Shown piece after piece: positions 7,464-13,454 of a stretch of 13,454 nt of DNA. The position numbers and the translations under genes were made by a program. A model generated the notes under the pieces. It was not told the origin of the DNA. It saw nothing but the letters and a program-made list of their open reading frames with translations, and did not search any database. How positions within the stretch are numbered: the stretch's first letter is position 1; every line of letters starts with the position of its first letter. This stretch comes from JAIFWC01 sp035688135 (lineage in GTDB: Bacteria; Patescibacteriota; Saccharimonadia; Saccharimonadales; UBA10212). The stretch is taken from NCBI GenBank assembly GCA_035688135.1, contig DASSNG010000032.1, forward strand, positions 1 through 13,454, read 5' to 3'.

Positions 7464-7895
7464 GCTGTAAGTCAAATTATGTGGCTTACTGTACCTTATA
7501 CCCCCCATTTCTAACACTTTGTTAGATTGTTTAAGAGTTCCGGCCGGCTATAAGTTGTACCCTCCACTTACCGACTGGTATCCCTTACCGCTTTTTTGGT
7601 TTTTCCCTGCCTTTAGTTTATAAGGAAGGACCGGCAGCGACAATTGCTCATGTTTATAAAACCACGGAAGCGGTGAGGGAAAACTCTTAAACAAACTAAT
7701 CCCTTTAACTCATGCCCTGTCGGTTTTTCCCGGCAGGACCCATCAATGTGGGTCAGCGAGTCCTGATGGATTTTCGGCCGTAAGGCTGATTGGCTCGATA
7801 GTACCGTTAATATTTCGGACATCGTACGCTTCGCTCACGGTGGGGTTGAAGGGTGTAATAGCCACCGGCGGTGCCCACCCCCTCCGGTGGCTTTT
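7464..7895 (+). ncRNA. structured non-coding RNA of about 430 nt, family unassigned
   Basis: This RNA has its own promoter and terminator and is antisense in direction to all protein genes. Complementarity I can see: hairpin 7467-7473/7483-7489 right at the 5' end; hairpin 7510-7516/7520-7526 (7 bp); long-range helix 7527-7539/7682-7694 (13 perfect bp); nested helix 7581-7603/7658-7680 (22 pairs in 23 positions, three of them G-U). Between these helices, 7544-7578 can form a side hairpin (7551-7555/7566-7570). Inside the nested helix, 7607-7611 pairs with 7633-7637. The 3' part has hairpins 7716-7723/7730-7737 and 7738-7742/7749-7753, a GUAA-tetraloop hairpin (7775-7788) and 7796-7824. No open frame with plausible coding character was found. 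RNase P, tmRNA and SRP signatures were sought and not found, although divergent forms cannot be excluded by eye. Confidence 0.7.
7860..7895 (+). terminator. intrinsic terminator of the structured RNA
   Basis: AGCCACCGG (7860-7868) and CCGGTGGCT (7884-7892) form a perfect GC-rich 9-bp stem with a 15-base loop, followed by TTTT (7892-7895) on the plus strand. On the minus strand the stem is followed by ATTACACCC, so the signal is directional. The loop's CCCACC can also pair with GGTGGG at 7840-7845, an alternative fold that could weaken termination. Confidence 0.75.
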
Positions 7896-7926
7896 AGGTT
7901 ATAGCCATTATTAACAAGCCCGCGGC

Positions 7927-8562
7927 TTAAAGTACTGAACGGGTTTCGTGCGGAAGCTGGCCTCCAAAGATGAATTCGGTGGCCATAACGCTCGCTTCGC
8001 TGATAATCCGCGGCAGGACCTCCTGTTCATCCTTAGTGAACCGGCCTAAGACGAAATCCGCGGCTACAGCTTTCGCGGAAATATCGGAGCCGATTCCCAG
8101 CCGGAGGCGTCCAAAATCATCCCCTAAGTGCCGGATAAGCGATTTTACGCCGTTATGTCCGCCGTCGCTGCCGCCGAATCTGGTGCGCAGAGCACCGAAA
8201 GGAATCGCCAGCTCGTCATAAACAGCCAAAGTATTCTGATTATAAACCCGGTAAAAACGCTGCACTGCTTGGGCGGCTTCACCGCTGCTGTTCATGAATG
8301 TCTGGGGTTTGCATAAAATCACCTGGCTTTCTCCCAGGGTATGGGTGGAAATGTCGCTCCTCAGGTCTTTTTTGGATAGCCAGCCCGGAAAACCGTTCTT
8401 AGAGGCGAAATCATCCAGTACATCGAATCCGATATTGTGCCGGGTGCCGCTATATTCTTTCCCGGGGTTACCCAGGCCGATTATCAGGATGACCTTATGG
8501 GCGCCAAGCGTATATAGGGGTGTTCCGGACTGTACCTGGGGTTTCTTTTGGAATAAGGCCAT
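7927..8562 (-). CDS. pth: peptidyl-tRNA hydrolase
   Basis: Pth cleaves the ester bond of peptidyl-tRNAs that drop off ribosomes, recycling tRNA. The 211-residue protein shows the family signature IGLGNPGKEYSGTRHNIGF (28-46), with catalytic His42 and Asn32 in the early loop. Asn91 in KPQTFMNSSG, Asp116 in VYDEL and GGHNGVKS (134-141) complete the active site. About 20 residues precede the point where most Pth proteins begin, and no later ATG would remove them, so this is a real N-terminal extension unless an unusual start is used. AGGA ends 10 nt before the ATG at 8562, an acceptable Shine-Dalgarno sequence. It lies 19 nt downstream of der on the same strand and is probably co-transcribed. Its 3' end faces the terminator of the plus-strand RNA. 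Confidence 0.96.
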   Translation of the reverse strand: MALFQKKPQVQSGTPLYTLGAHKVILIIGLGNPGKEYSGTRHNIGFDVLDDFASKNGFPGWLSKKDLRSDISTHTLGESQVILCKPQTFMNSSGEAAQAVQRFYRVYNQNTLAVYDELAIPFGALRTRFGGSDGGHNGVKSLIRHLGDDFGRLRLGIGSDISAKAVAADFVLGRFTKDEQEVLPRIISEASVMATEFIFGGQLPHETRSVL

Positions 8563-8581
8563 ACTTTTTAAATCCTATGCT

Positions 8582-9889
8582 CTAATGTTTTTCTATGAAC
8601 CAGAACTTTAGCGGAGTACCCGTAAGCGGCCACTGTTCACGGAACTTACGCTCCATGTACCTTTTATAACTCCAATGCAGGAATTTAGTGTGGGCGCCGA
8701 ACACTTTGAAATTCGGGAATTCATTCTCTTCCTGGACCATATAATTGAGCTTTGGCTGCCGGTTTTTCAGCCCTGCGGGCGGGTGGTCATTCACCACCTG
8801 CCTTAGCCAGTGGTTCAGTTCGCTGGTCTTTACCCGCAGCTGCCTTTGCTCATGAATCTCGACGACGAGTTCAAATATCTTTGCTACGTTCTGCCCGGTT
8901 TCGGAGCTGGTAAATATAAGCGGCGCCCAGGGGACAAAGTCAAAATTAGCGGCTATCTGAGGGCTCAGCTGGTCGTGGGTGAAAGCGTCCTTATCAACGG
9001 AGTCCCATTTGCTGACGACCAAAATAAGACCCCTGCCCGCCTCTTTGATGAGCCCGGCTATCTTTTGGTCCAGCTGGACGTTAAGTTCGTTAGCATCCAT
9101 CAGCAGCAGGCAGATATCAGACTCTTCTACCGCTGCCAGCGCCCGCAGCACGCTGAATTGTTCGACTCCCCGCTCAATCTTGCCGGAGCGGCGGATACCG
9201 GCGGTGTCCATCAGTTCAATTTCCCTTCCTTCGAATCTGATGGCGGCTCGGTTGACGTCGCGTGTCGTTCCCGCCCGGTCGGCGACGATGGCCTGCTGTT
9301 TCCTGGCGAGCGCGTTAAAAAGGCTGGATTTACCGACGTTAGGCCGTCCCAGCAGCGAGACTTTTATAACTTCAGAACTTCTGCGGATGCGGGCCGGGGG
9401 CAGTTCGCCGGCCAGGTACGCCATAAGCCCGTCCAGGCCGGTCTTCTGGGTAGCGCTGGTAGCGAATATCTCTTTCACTCCAAGCCGCCGCCACTCATCA
9501 GTATCAACCGCCGCCTTATCGGCTTTGTTGACCAGCAGGACTACCGGCTTGCGGCTTTTTAAAGCCATAGTGGCCACCCGTCTGTCCTCATCCGTTATGG
9601 AGGTATCGGCCTCTGTGACTGCCAGTATGATATCCGCGGCCGCTGCCGCTTCTGATATCTGCTCCTGGATTGTCAGCTCAAACTCGTCTTCGGCAGATTT
9701 TAAACCGGCCGTATCGACCAGCCAGAAATCCTTGCCGCCGGCGCTGGCTTTGGCGGTCAGGCTGTCGCGTGTCGTCCCGGCTTCGCTGCTGGTTATGGCT
9801 TCACGCCGGCCGATTATGGCGTTAAAAAGGCTGGATTTACCAACATTTGCCCGGCCGACTATAGCTACGATAGGCACCTTATTGTTCAT
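8582..9889 (-). CDS. der: ribosome biogenesis GTPase Der (EngA)
   Basis: Der is an essential GTPase with two tandem G domains, needed for maturation of the 50S ribosomal subunit. In this 435-residue protein the first domain has GRANVGKS (12-19), DTAG (59-62) and NKAD (121-124). The second has GRPNVGKS (181-188), DTAG (228-231) and SKWD (293-296, in the NKxD position). The KH-like C-terminal domain covers about 350-435 and contains GLKNRQPKLNYMVQ (373-386). The length and order match the family. The ATG at 9889 lies 9 nt after a TATAAT box, with no Shine-Dalgarno sequence and no room for one, which points to a nearly leaderless mRNA. It heads a der-pth transcription unit. Confidence 0.97.
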   Translation of the reverse strand: MNNKVPIVAIVGRANVGKSSLFNAIIGRREAITSSEAGTTRDSLTAKASAGGKDFWLVDTAGLKSAEDEFELTIQEQISEAAAAADIILAVTEADTSITDEDRRVATMALKSRKPVVLLVNKADKAAVDTDEWRRLGVKEIFATSATQKTGLDGLMAYLAGELPPARIRRSSEVIKVSLLGRPNVGKSSLFNALARKQQAIVADRAGTTRDVNRAAIRFEGREIELMDTAGIRRSGKIERGVEQFSVLRALAAVEESDICLLLMDANELNVQLDQKIAGLIKEAGRGLILVVSKWDSVDKDAFTHDQLSPQIAANFDFVPWAPLIFTSSETGQNVAKIFELVVEIHEQRQLRVKTSELNHWLRQVVNDHPPAGLKNRQPKLNYMVQEENEFPNFKVFGAHTKFLHWSYKRYMERKFREQWPLTGTPLKFWFIEKH

Positions 9890-9898
9890 TACCGTCTA

Positions 9899-9904
9899 AT
9901 TATA
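9899..9904 (-). promoter_or_regulatory. TATAAT -10 box of der, possibly leaderless
   Basis: A perfect TATAAT on the minus strand ends 9 nt before the der ATG (9889). It lies 3 bp beyond the terminator stem of the upstream receiver gene, so any -35 element would be inside the terminator hairpin; the best candidate there (TGTGAA) is poor. The expected leader is about 2-3 nt. Confidence 0.45.
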
Positions 9905-9906
9905 CA

Positions 9907-9940
9907 GAAAATCACCTCTGTTTTCACAGAGGTGATTTTT
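9907..9940. terminator. bidirectional intrinsic terminator after the receiver gene
   Basis: AAAATCACCTCTGT (9908-9921), loop TTTC, ACAGAGGTGATTTT (9926-9939): 14 perfect pairs plus a closing G-U. The stem ends in A/T tracts on both sides, so it supplies a U-run on either strand. On the minus strand it lies about 15 nt after the receiver gene's stop codon (9955) and separates the kinase-receiver unit from der-pth. Confidence 0.88.
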
Positions 9941-9954
9941 CATAAGCTCGCCTC

Positions 9955-10695
9955 TTAAAGGGCGTTGCTGGTAGCGTCGGTTGGATTACCGCCGGACTGG
10001 TCGCCTTCGGCAGGAGCCGGAGCGTCTGCCGGAGCGGCGGGCTCGGCAGGAGCCGGAGCGTCTGCCGGAGCGGCAGCGTCGCTATCCGGGGCAGCGGCAT
10101 CAGCTGCCGGAGCGGCGGCAAAGTTATCTACTTGGCCCTGTACGGCGGCTTGCTCGTCAGCAGTGCTCTGCTGGCCGGCCATGGGATCGGCAGGAGCCGG
10201 GCTGTCGCTAGGAGCGGGTGTAGGGTTGTTTTGCGTGTTGTCTTCTTGCATAGGACTCTCGCTTTCTTGTGATTTGTTATTTGATGAACTATCGCCTTGC
10301 GGAGCTGCCGGTGCATCCGTAGGGCTTCCAGGCCCCAGGATTTCCTTGACTACTCCTGCGAAATCTTCCAGGGTAACCTGGGACTTCACTAAATACTTTA
10401 CCACGCCCAGCTTTTCGCCGCGAGCCTGGTCCTCGGCTTGGCCCAGCGCGGTCATCATGACTACTTTGGTATCTTTCATTTCCGGCGCCGACCGCAGGTT
10501 TTCAACCATTTCAAAGCCGCTAAGCTTTGGCATCATTACGTCCGCTATCACCAGATCCGGCTTTTCTTTCATGGCTACCACCAAGCCCTCTTCACCGTCG
10601 GCGGCTGTAACCGTTTGATAACCCTCGGCTTCCAGGCGCATCTGGAAGATTTCCCTAAGGTTGTTGTCGTCCTCTACTAAAAGTATTTTTGGCAT
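9955..10695 (-). CDS. REC-only response regulator with a long Ala/Pro/Asp-rich tail
   Basis: Residues 1-122 form a complete receiver domain: acidic pocket Glu8-Asp9-Asp10, phospho-acceptor Asp52 in VIADVMMP, Thr82 in MMTA, and Lys104 in YLVKSQ. Phosphorylation is expected from the kinase encoded 17 nt upstream. Residues 123-246 are low complexity, rich in Ala, Pro, Asp, Glu, Ser and Gln, with a 12-residue repeat (ADAPAPAEPAAP, then ADAPAPAEGD). They contain no DNA-binding or enzymatic output domain and are probably disordered. Output would have to pass through protein-protein contact, or the tail could act as an acidic linker. Tail codons are as GC-rich as their neighbours and the frame is intact up to TAA, so a frameshift artefact is not evident. 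No strong Shine-Dalgarno sequence precedes the ATG at 10695. It is the last gene of its unit, before a strong terminator. Confidence 0.9.
   Translation of the reverse strand: MPKILLVEDDNNLREIFQMRLEAEGYQTVTAADGEEGLVVAMKEKPDLVIADVMMPKLSGFEMVENLRSAPEMKDTKVVMMTALGQAEDQARGEKLGVVKYLVKSQVTLEDFAGVVKEILGPGSPTDAPAAPQGDSSSNNKSQESESPMQEDNTQNNPTPAPSDSPAPADPMAGQQSTADEQAAVQGQVDNFAAAPAADAAAPDSDAAAPADAPAPAEPAAPADAPAPAEGDQSGGNPTDATSNAL
10007..10074. repeat. 32-bp direct repeat inside the receiver gene tail
   Basis: An identical 32-base unit occurs at 10007-10038 and 10043-10074, a period of 36 bp or 12 codons. It encodes the repeated Ala-Asp-Ala-Pro-Ala-Pro-Ala-Glu segment. Such in-frame repeats can change copy number by slippage, so the tail length may vary among strains. 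Confidence 0.8.
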
Positions 10696-10712
10696 GTTTT
10701 TACTTCTTATGC

Positions 10713-11972
10713 TTAATTTACACCCATTGTAGCATTATTTGAGGCACCGTCCAGAGGGCTGACGGTAGATTCCTGCTGTTTTCTCAGTTCTTCTGCCCGC
10801 TGCGAGCTTAGGCGAGGCAGATTGATGAAGAAAGTGCTGCCTTTGCCGACCTCGCTTTCCACCCATATCCGTCCGTTATACATCTCTACAATCTTCTTGC
10901 AGATATAAAGCCCCAGGCCGGTGCCGCTTATGGTGCGCGTAGCTGAATTATCCACCCGGTAGAACTTCTGGAACAGATGCGGTATGTCTTCGGCGGCGAT
11001 GCCGTGCCCGGTGTCCTTTACCTGGGCTTGTACGGTGTTATCGTCGCCTGTCAGCCGGACCTCTATCCTGCCTTCAGCGGTATACTTTATGGCGTTGTCG
11101 ACTATATTCTGGAATACCTCGCGGATACGGTTCGGGTCCACGTAGGCGTAATAGAGGGGCCTGATGGCCTTGCCGGCGTTAACGGTCTGCTGGCTGCTGA
11201 TAATGTATTGCAGGTCCAGATTCTTTTCCTGGGCTTTGAATTTTGCGGCTTCGGCAACCTGCTCCAGCGTCTCGCCCAATTCCACTACCTCCGGATGGTT
11301 TTGCAGGCGCCCGTCCTCGGCTTTGGAGCTGGTGAGCAGATCGCGGAACAGCTCTCCCAGGTGACTGGTGGCCATGCTGGCTTTTTGCAGCAGGTTGCGG
11401 GCGTTATCGTCAATCTGGGCGGTCTTTGGATTAAGCGCCAGAGCCAGGTAGCCATCAATGGCGGCCAGAGGCGTGCGCATCTCGTGCGAAGCGGTGCTTA
11501 TGAAGTCCGAACGGCGGGTTTCCTCTTCTTTCTCTTTGGATACGTCGCGCATGACGCCGACCGCGCTGCCGTCCCATCTGCCGCTGGAGTCCAGCCCCGG
11601 AGATACTATGATGGAAACGGCGATGGTTTTGCCAGACCTGGTTTTTAATATGCCGTTATTGTCCCGGGTGGCCCGCCCGGTCGCCAGCGCCTGGTAAAAA
11701 GGGTCTTCCTGCTCTTGCAGCGGCTGGCCCTTGGAATCGACTAAATCTATGATGCTGCGGTAATTGAGGCCCACCGCGTCCTTGGCCGTCCAGCCGCTGA
11801 TAGACACGGCGGCGCCGTTGAAAAGGTGTATGACCCGGTCGGCGCCTATGACTACTACGCCGTCTTGGATGGCTTCCAGGATGAATTCCGGATCGACCGG
11901 CGCGACTTTCTTATGCTCCGCCGCCTCCGGCCCTTCGGCCGCGGCGGATTTGCGTCGCGACAAAAGTCCCAT
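10713..11972 (-). CDS. cytoplasmic PAS-domain sensor histidine kinase
   Basis: Numbered from the ATG at 11972 (419 residues). A PAS domain covers about 27-145 (EAIQDGVVVIGADRVIHLFN opens it). The HisKA dimerisation domain follows, with SHEMRTPL and phospho-acceptor His163. The HATPase domain has the N box NIVDNAIKYT (Asn289, Asn293), G1 DTGHGIA (320-326), the F box FQKFYR and G2 GTGLGL (350-355). No transmembrane helix or periplasmic domain exists, so it must sense something inside the cell through PAS. A GTG at 11993 would add seven residues; I prefer the ATG because GGAG sits 9 nt before it. Its own promoter lies at 12054-12082, and the receiver gene follows 17 nt downstream, so the two form a two-component pair. 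The PAS ligand cannot be told from sequence. Confidence 0.95.
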   Translation of the reverse strand: MGLLSRRKSAAAEGPEAAEHKKVAPVDPEFILEAIQDGVVVIGADRVIHLFNGAAVSISGWTAKDAVGLNYRSIIDLVDSKGQPLQEQEDPFYQALATGRATRDNNGILKTRSGKTIAVSIIVSPGLDSSGRWDGSAVGVMRDVSKEKEEETRRSDFISTASHEMRTPLAAIDGYLALALNPKTAQIDDNARNLLQKASMATSHLGELFRDLLTSSKAEDGRLQNHPEVVELGETLEQVAEAAKFKAQEKNLDLQYIISSQQTVNAGKAIRPLYYAYVDPNRIREVFQNIVDNAIKYTAEGRIEVRLTGDDNTVQAQVKDTGHGIAAEDIPHLFQKFYRVDNSATRTISGTGLGLYICKKIVEMYNGRIWVESEVGKGSTFFINLPRLSSQRAEELRKQQESTVSPLDGASNNATMGVN

Positions 11973-12053
11973 TACACTCTTCTCCCGGCCCACCGACTCG
12001 GCATAGATTCCCTGTTCATCTTTTTATATAACGGACATTCTGCTAATGCTATC

Positions 12054-12082
12054 ATTATCTGGTTTTTCCTTTGAATTATCAA
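12054..12082 (-). promoter_or_regulatory. sigma70 promoter of the kinase-receiver unit
   Basis: TTGATA (12082-12077), 17-bp spacer, GATAAT (12059-12054) on the minus strand: 10 of 12 consensus positions. The -35 abuts the stop codon of the Y-family polymerase (12083-12085). The start is expected near 12047, leaving a 5' leader of about 75 nt. Confidence 0.7.
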
Positions 12083-13360
12083 CTAGGCTCTGTTGCACAG
12101 CAGTTCGAAATAGCGCGTGGAACCGAACGGTATCTTCTGTTTGATGAGGCCCTTAGCCGCCAGGCTGGAAGCGTAGGTGACCGTGAATTCCCCGTACTGG
12201 CTGTTGATGGTGTCTATCGCCTCGGTCAGCCAGGCCTCTTTATTCACTTCTTCCAGCAGGCTTATCTGATTGGTGTTAGCCGGCTCCAGCTTGTAGCAGG
12301 ATACGCTCATCATCCGTACCCAGTCGTAACCTGGCTGCTTGTTAAAAAGCAGAAGCATGCGCCGGTAAACGTCGGCGCCGGTATAGACCGGGGTCTTGAA
12401 CAGCCGCCGTTCATACCAGATGTCGCCGTTGGCGTACATCAGGTACAGGTGGACGCCCCGGGCGGCCAGGCCGCGGTGGCGCAGCTTCATAGCTGTGGTC
12501 TCGCTCAGATGGCTGAGGCGGCTCAGCAGGGTTTCCTGGCTGGGCTGCCATTCATCCATCACGAATTGCCGCCCGACCGTCTTGGTGTCGTGCTCGCCGG
12601 CATCCACTTCCCAGCCCCGCAGGCGCCTGTACCAGTCATCGCCGCAGACACTGTGGAACACCTTGCGGCTTAAGACTGCCGCCGGCGCGTCCAGAAACTG
12701 CAAAGGAGTGTAGATGCCGGCGGCGTTCAGGCGGGCTTGGTTGCGTTCGGCGATGCCGGTCAGATCGGTCAGCTGCATGCCGGCCAAGGTGCGGCGCAGG
12801 TTGCCGTGGGTAATGACGTCAAGCCCGTCGGGCTTGTGCAGGCCGGCGGCCGTCTTGGCTAAGAAGCGGTTGGGGGCGATACCGATGTTGCACTTCATCC
12901 AATCGCCCACCTCATCGCGCAGGCGCTGTTTTATCTCGTGGCCGATTACCGTCAGCGGCCGCCGGTTGATATTCTGCCGGGTGCCGTGGAAATCTATCAC
13001 GCCTTCATCGATGCTTTTCATGCCGATATCCGGAGAGTAGGAGCGCATGATGCCTATCAGCTTCTTGTAAACGTAATGATACTTAGGCGGGTCGGTCTCT
13101 ACCATTATCAGATCCGGCGCCAGCAGCTTGGCGTCGGCGTAACCCATGCCTACCTTGACGCCCAGCGCCTTGGCCTCGTAGCTGGCTGCCACCACACAGG
13201 CATTCTTAGTCAGGCGGTTAGTGACGGCTACCGGGCGGCCGCGCAGCAGCGGCCGGGCCTGCTGCTCCACGGTGGCGAAACAGCTGTTCAGGTCGATATG
13301 CAATATCTGCGGGCGTTCGTCGTTAAGCGGCAAATACAGGTCTTGCAGGTATCTTGGCAT
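12083..13360 (-). CDS. Y-family (DinB/UmuC-type) translesion DNA polymerase
   Basis: A 425-residue error-prone polymerase that copies past damaged bases. The first metal ligand is Asp23 in HIDLNSCFATVEQ, and the catalytic pair is Asp118-Glu119 in SIDEG. Phe28 lies at the expected steric-gate position. The DLN order (Asp-x-Asn) resembles UmuC (DVN) more than DinB (DMD), though the rest, including NIGIAPNRFLAKTA (158-171), is general to the family. A helix-hairpin-helix is likely at about 195-215, and the little-finger domain at about 255-425. QISLLE (365-370) looks like an internal beta-clamp binding motif near the QLxLF consensus. The ATG at 13360 overlaps the end of the preceding gene by 38 bp, with no Shine-Dalgarno sequence, so translation may be coupled. 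I give no symbol because the subfamily is unclear. Confidence 0.93.
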   Translation of the reverse strand: MPRYLQDLYLPLNDERPQILHIDLNSCFATVEQQARPLLRGRPVAVTNRLTKNACVVAASYEAKALGVKVGMGYADAKLLAPDLIMVETDPPKYHYVYKKLIGIMRSYSPDIGMKSIDEGVIDFHGTRQNINRRPLTVIGHEIKQRLRDEVGDWMKCNIGIAPNRFLAKTAAGLHKPDGLDVITHGNLRRTLAGMQLTDLTGIAERNQARLNAAGIYTPLQFLDAPAAVLSRKVFHSVCGDDWYRRLRGWEVDAGEHDTKTVGRQFVMDEWQPSQETLLSRLSHLSETTAMKLRHRGLAARGVHLYLMYANGDIWYERRLFKTPVYTGADVYRRMLLLFNKQPGYDWVRMMSVSCYKLEPANTNQISLLEEVNKEAWLTEAIDTINSQYGEFTVTYASSLAAKGLIKQKIPFGSTRYFELLCNRA

Positions 13361-13454
13361 ATTGGGTGTCGGTTATAGCGATTAACTTCCAGCTTAGATT
13401 CATGGCGTCGAACTCCAGCCGGTAGTCGGCGGAGCCGTCGGTCATATCAAAGAC
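13323..13454 (-). CDS. 3' end of an unknown gene overlapping the polymerase gene
   Basis: The only minus-strand frame open to the window edge; 43 residues remain, reading VFDMTDGSADYRLEFDAMNL then SWKLIAITDTQYAKIPARPV and FAA, ending in TAA at 13325-13323. It overlaps the first 38 bases of the polymerase gene in another frame. Codon choice is GC-rich like the neighbours before the overlap. I do not recognise the family. The overlap suggests an operon with the polymerase, a place where small UmuC partners are sometimes found, but the visible residues do not identify one. Confidence 0.5.
   Translation of the reverse strand, partial: VFDMTDGSADYRLEFDAMNLSWKLIAITDTQYAKIPARPVFAA

Noticed and set aside
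7483..7603. RNase P-like fragments on the minus strand (GGTAAGGG, GGTAAG, ACAGTAAGCC)
   Set aside because: The conserved 5' core (GAGGAAAGTCC type) is missing, the pieces are few and short, and promoter, terminator and G-U pairing all favour the plus strand.
7613..7822. 69-codon minus-strand open frame in the dprA-pth interval
   Set aside because: It lies inside the region of strong plus-strand RNA structure, has no recognisable motif or Shine-Dalgarno sequence, and its composition follows the hairpins; it is best explained as a chance frame.
7796..7824. Resemblance to the tmRNA segment UAGUACCG...UUUCGGAC before the T-arm
   Set aside because: The short match is there, but no T-arm, CCA-type acceptor end, 5' tRNA-like half or credible tag reading frame follows, so I do not call tmRNA.
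9965..10618. 217-codon plus-strand frame opposite the receiver gene
   Set aside because: It is an Ala/Gly/Ser-rich mirror of the GC-rich repetitive tail and receiver domain, with no motif of its own; a shadow of the real minus-strand gene.
10942..10959. DnaA-like sequence TTATCCACC in the kinase gene
   Set aside because: It has one mismatch, stands alone, and is explained by the coding sequence for VDNSA.
1..13454. CRISPR arrays, insertion sequences, tRNA or rRNA genes
   Set aside because: No regularly spaced repeats, transposase motifs, flanking inverted repeats of IS type, or tRNA/rRNA signatures were seen on either strand.

Overview
The window looks like core chromosome of a member of the Candidate Phyla Radiation, most likely Saccharibacteria (TM7). 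This is an inference from gene content and has not been checked by a search. The signs are moderate GC, small spacers, a soluble VirD4/TraG-like ATPase, a sigma region 4 protein fused to HARE-HTH-type domains, and a topoisomerase I without cysteines or zinc fingers. TGA serves as a stop codon (dprA) and TAA/TAG end the other genes, so the standard bacterial code applies and the UGA=Gly code of Gracilibacteria/SR1 is unlikely.

All recognisable protein genes read on the minus strand. In transcription order (high to low coordinate) they are: the 3' end of an unknown gene overlapping a Y-family DNA polymerase; a PAS histidine kinase and its REC-only partner, with their own promoter; a two-way terminator; the GTPase gene der followed closely by pth; a 510-bp protein-free interval; dprA; topA; a 172-bp AT-rich spacer; the sigma-4/HARE regulator; the VirD4-like ATPase; and about 296 bp with no clear gene. 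The functions are DNA metabolism (topoisomerase, uptake/recombination, translesion synthesis, DNA-pumping ATPase), ribosome biogenesis and translation (Der, Pth) and signalling (kinase and receiver). DprA and the ATPase could both serve DNA handling, but they are separated by other genes and no functional link is shown.

The most notable feature is in the dprA-pth interval. On the plus strand, opposite to every gene, there is a near-consensus sigma70 promoter (TTGACA, 17 bp, TAAAAT). It is followed by about 430 nt with extensive nested complementarity: a 13-bp long-range helix, a second helix of 22 pairs in 23 positions, at least five local hairpins including one with a GUAA tetraloop, and finally a 9-bp terminator hairpin with a U-tract. 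I read this as an independently transcribed structured non-coding RNA. I could not find the hallmark sequences of RNase P RNA, tmRNA, SRP RNA or rRNA, so its family is unassigned.

A second regulatory hotspot lies between topA and the sigma-4/HARE gene: a promoter matching all 12 consensus positions with a 17-bp spacer, and two perfect, inverted DnaA boxes (TTATCCACA). Several genes (der, topA, the ATPase) have a -10-like hexamer only 9 to 11 nt before the start codon and no Shine-Dalgarno sequence, which suggests leaderless mRNAs; the kinase and pth appear to have Shine-Dalgarno sequences.
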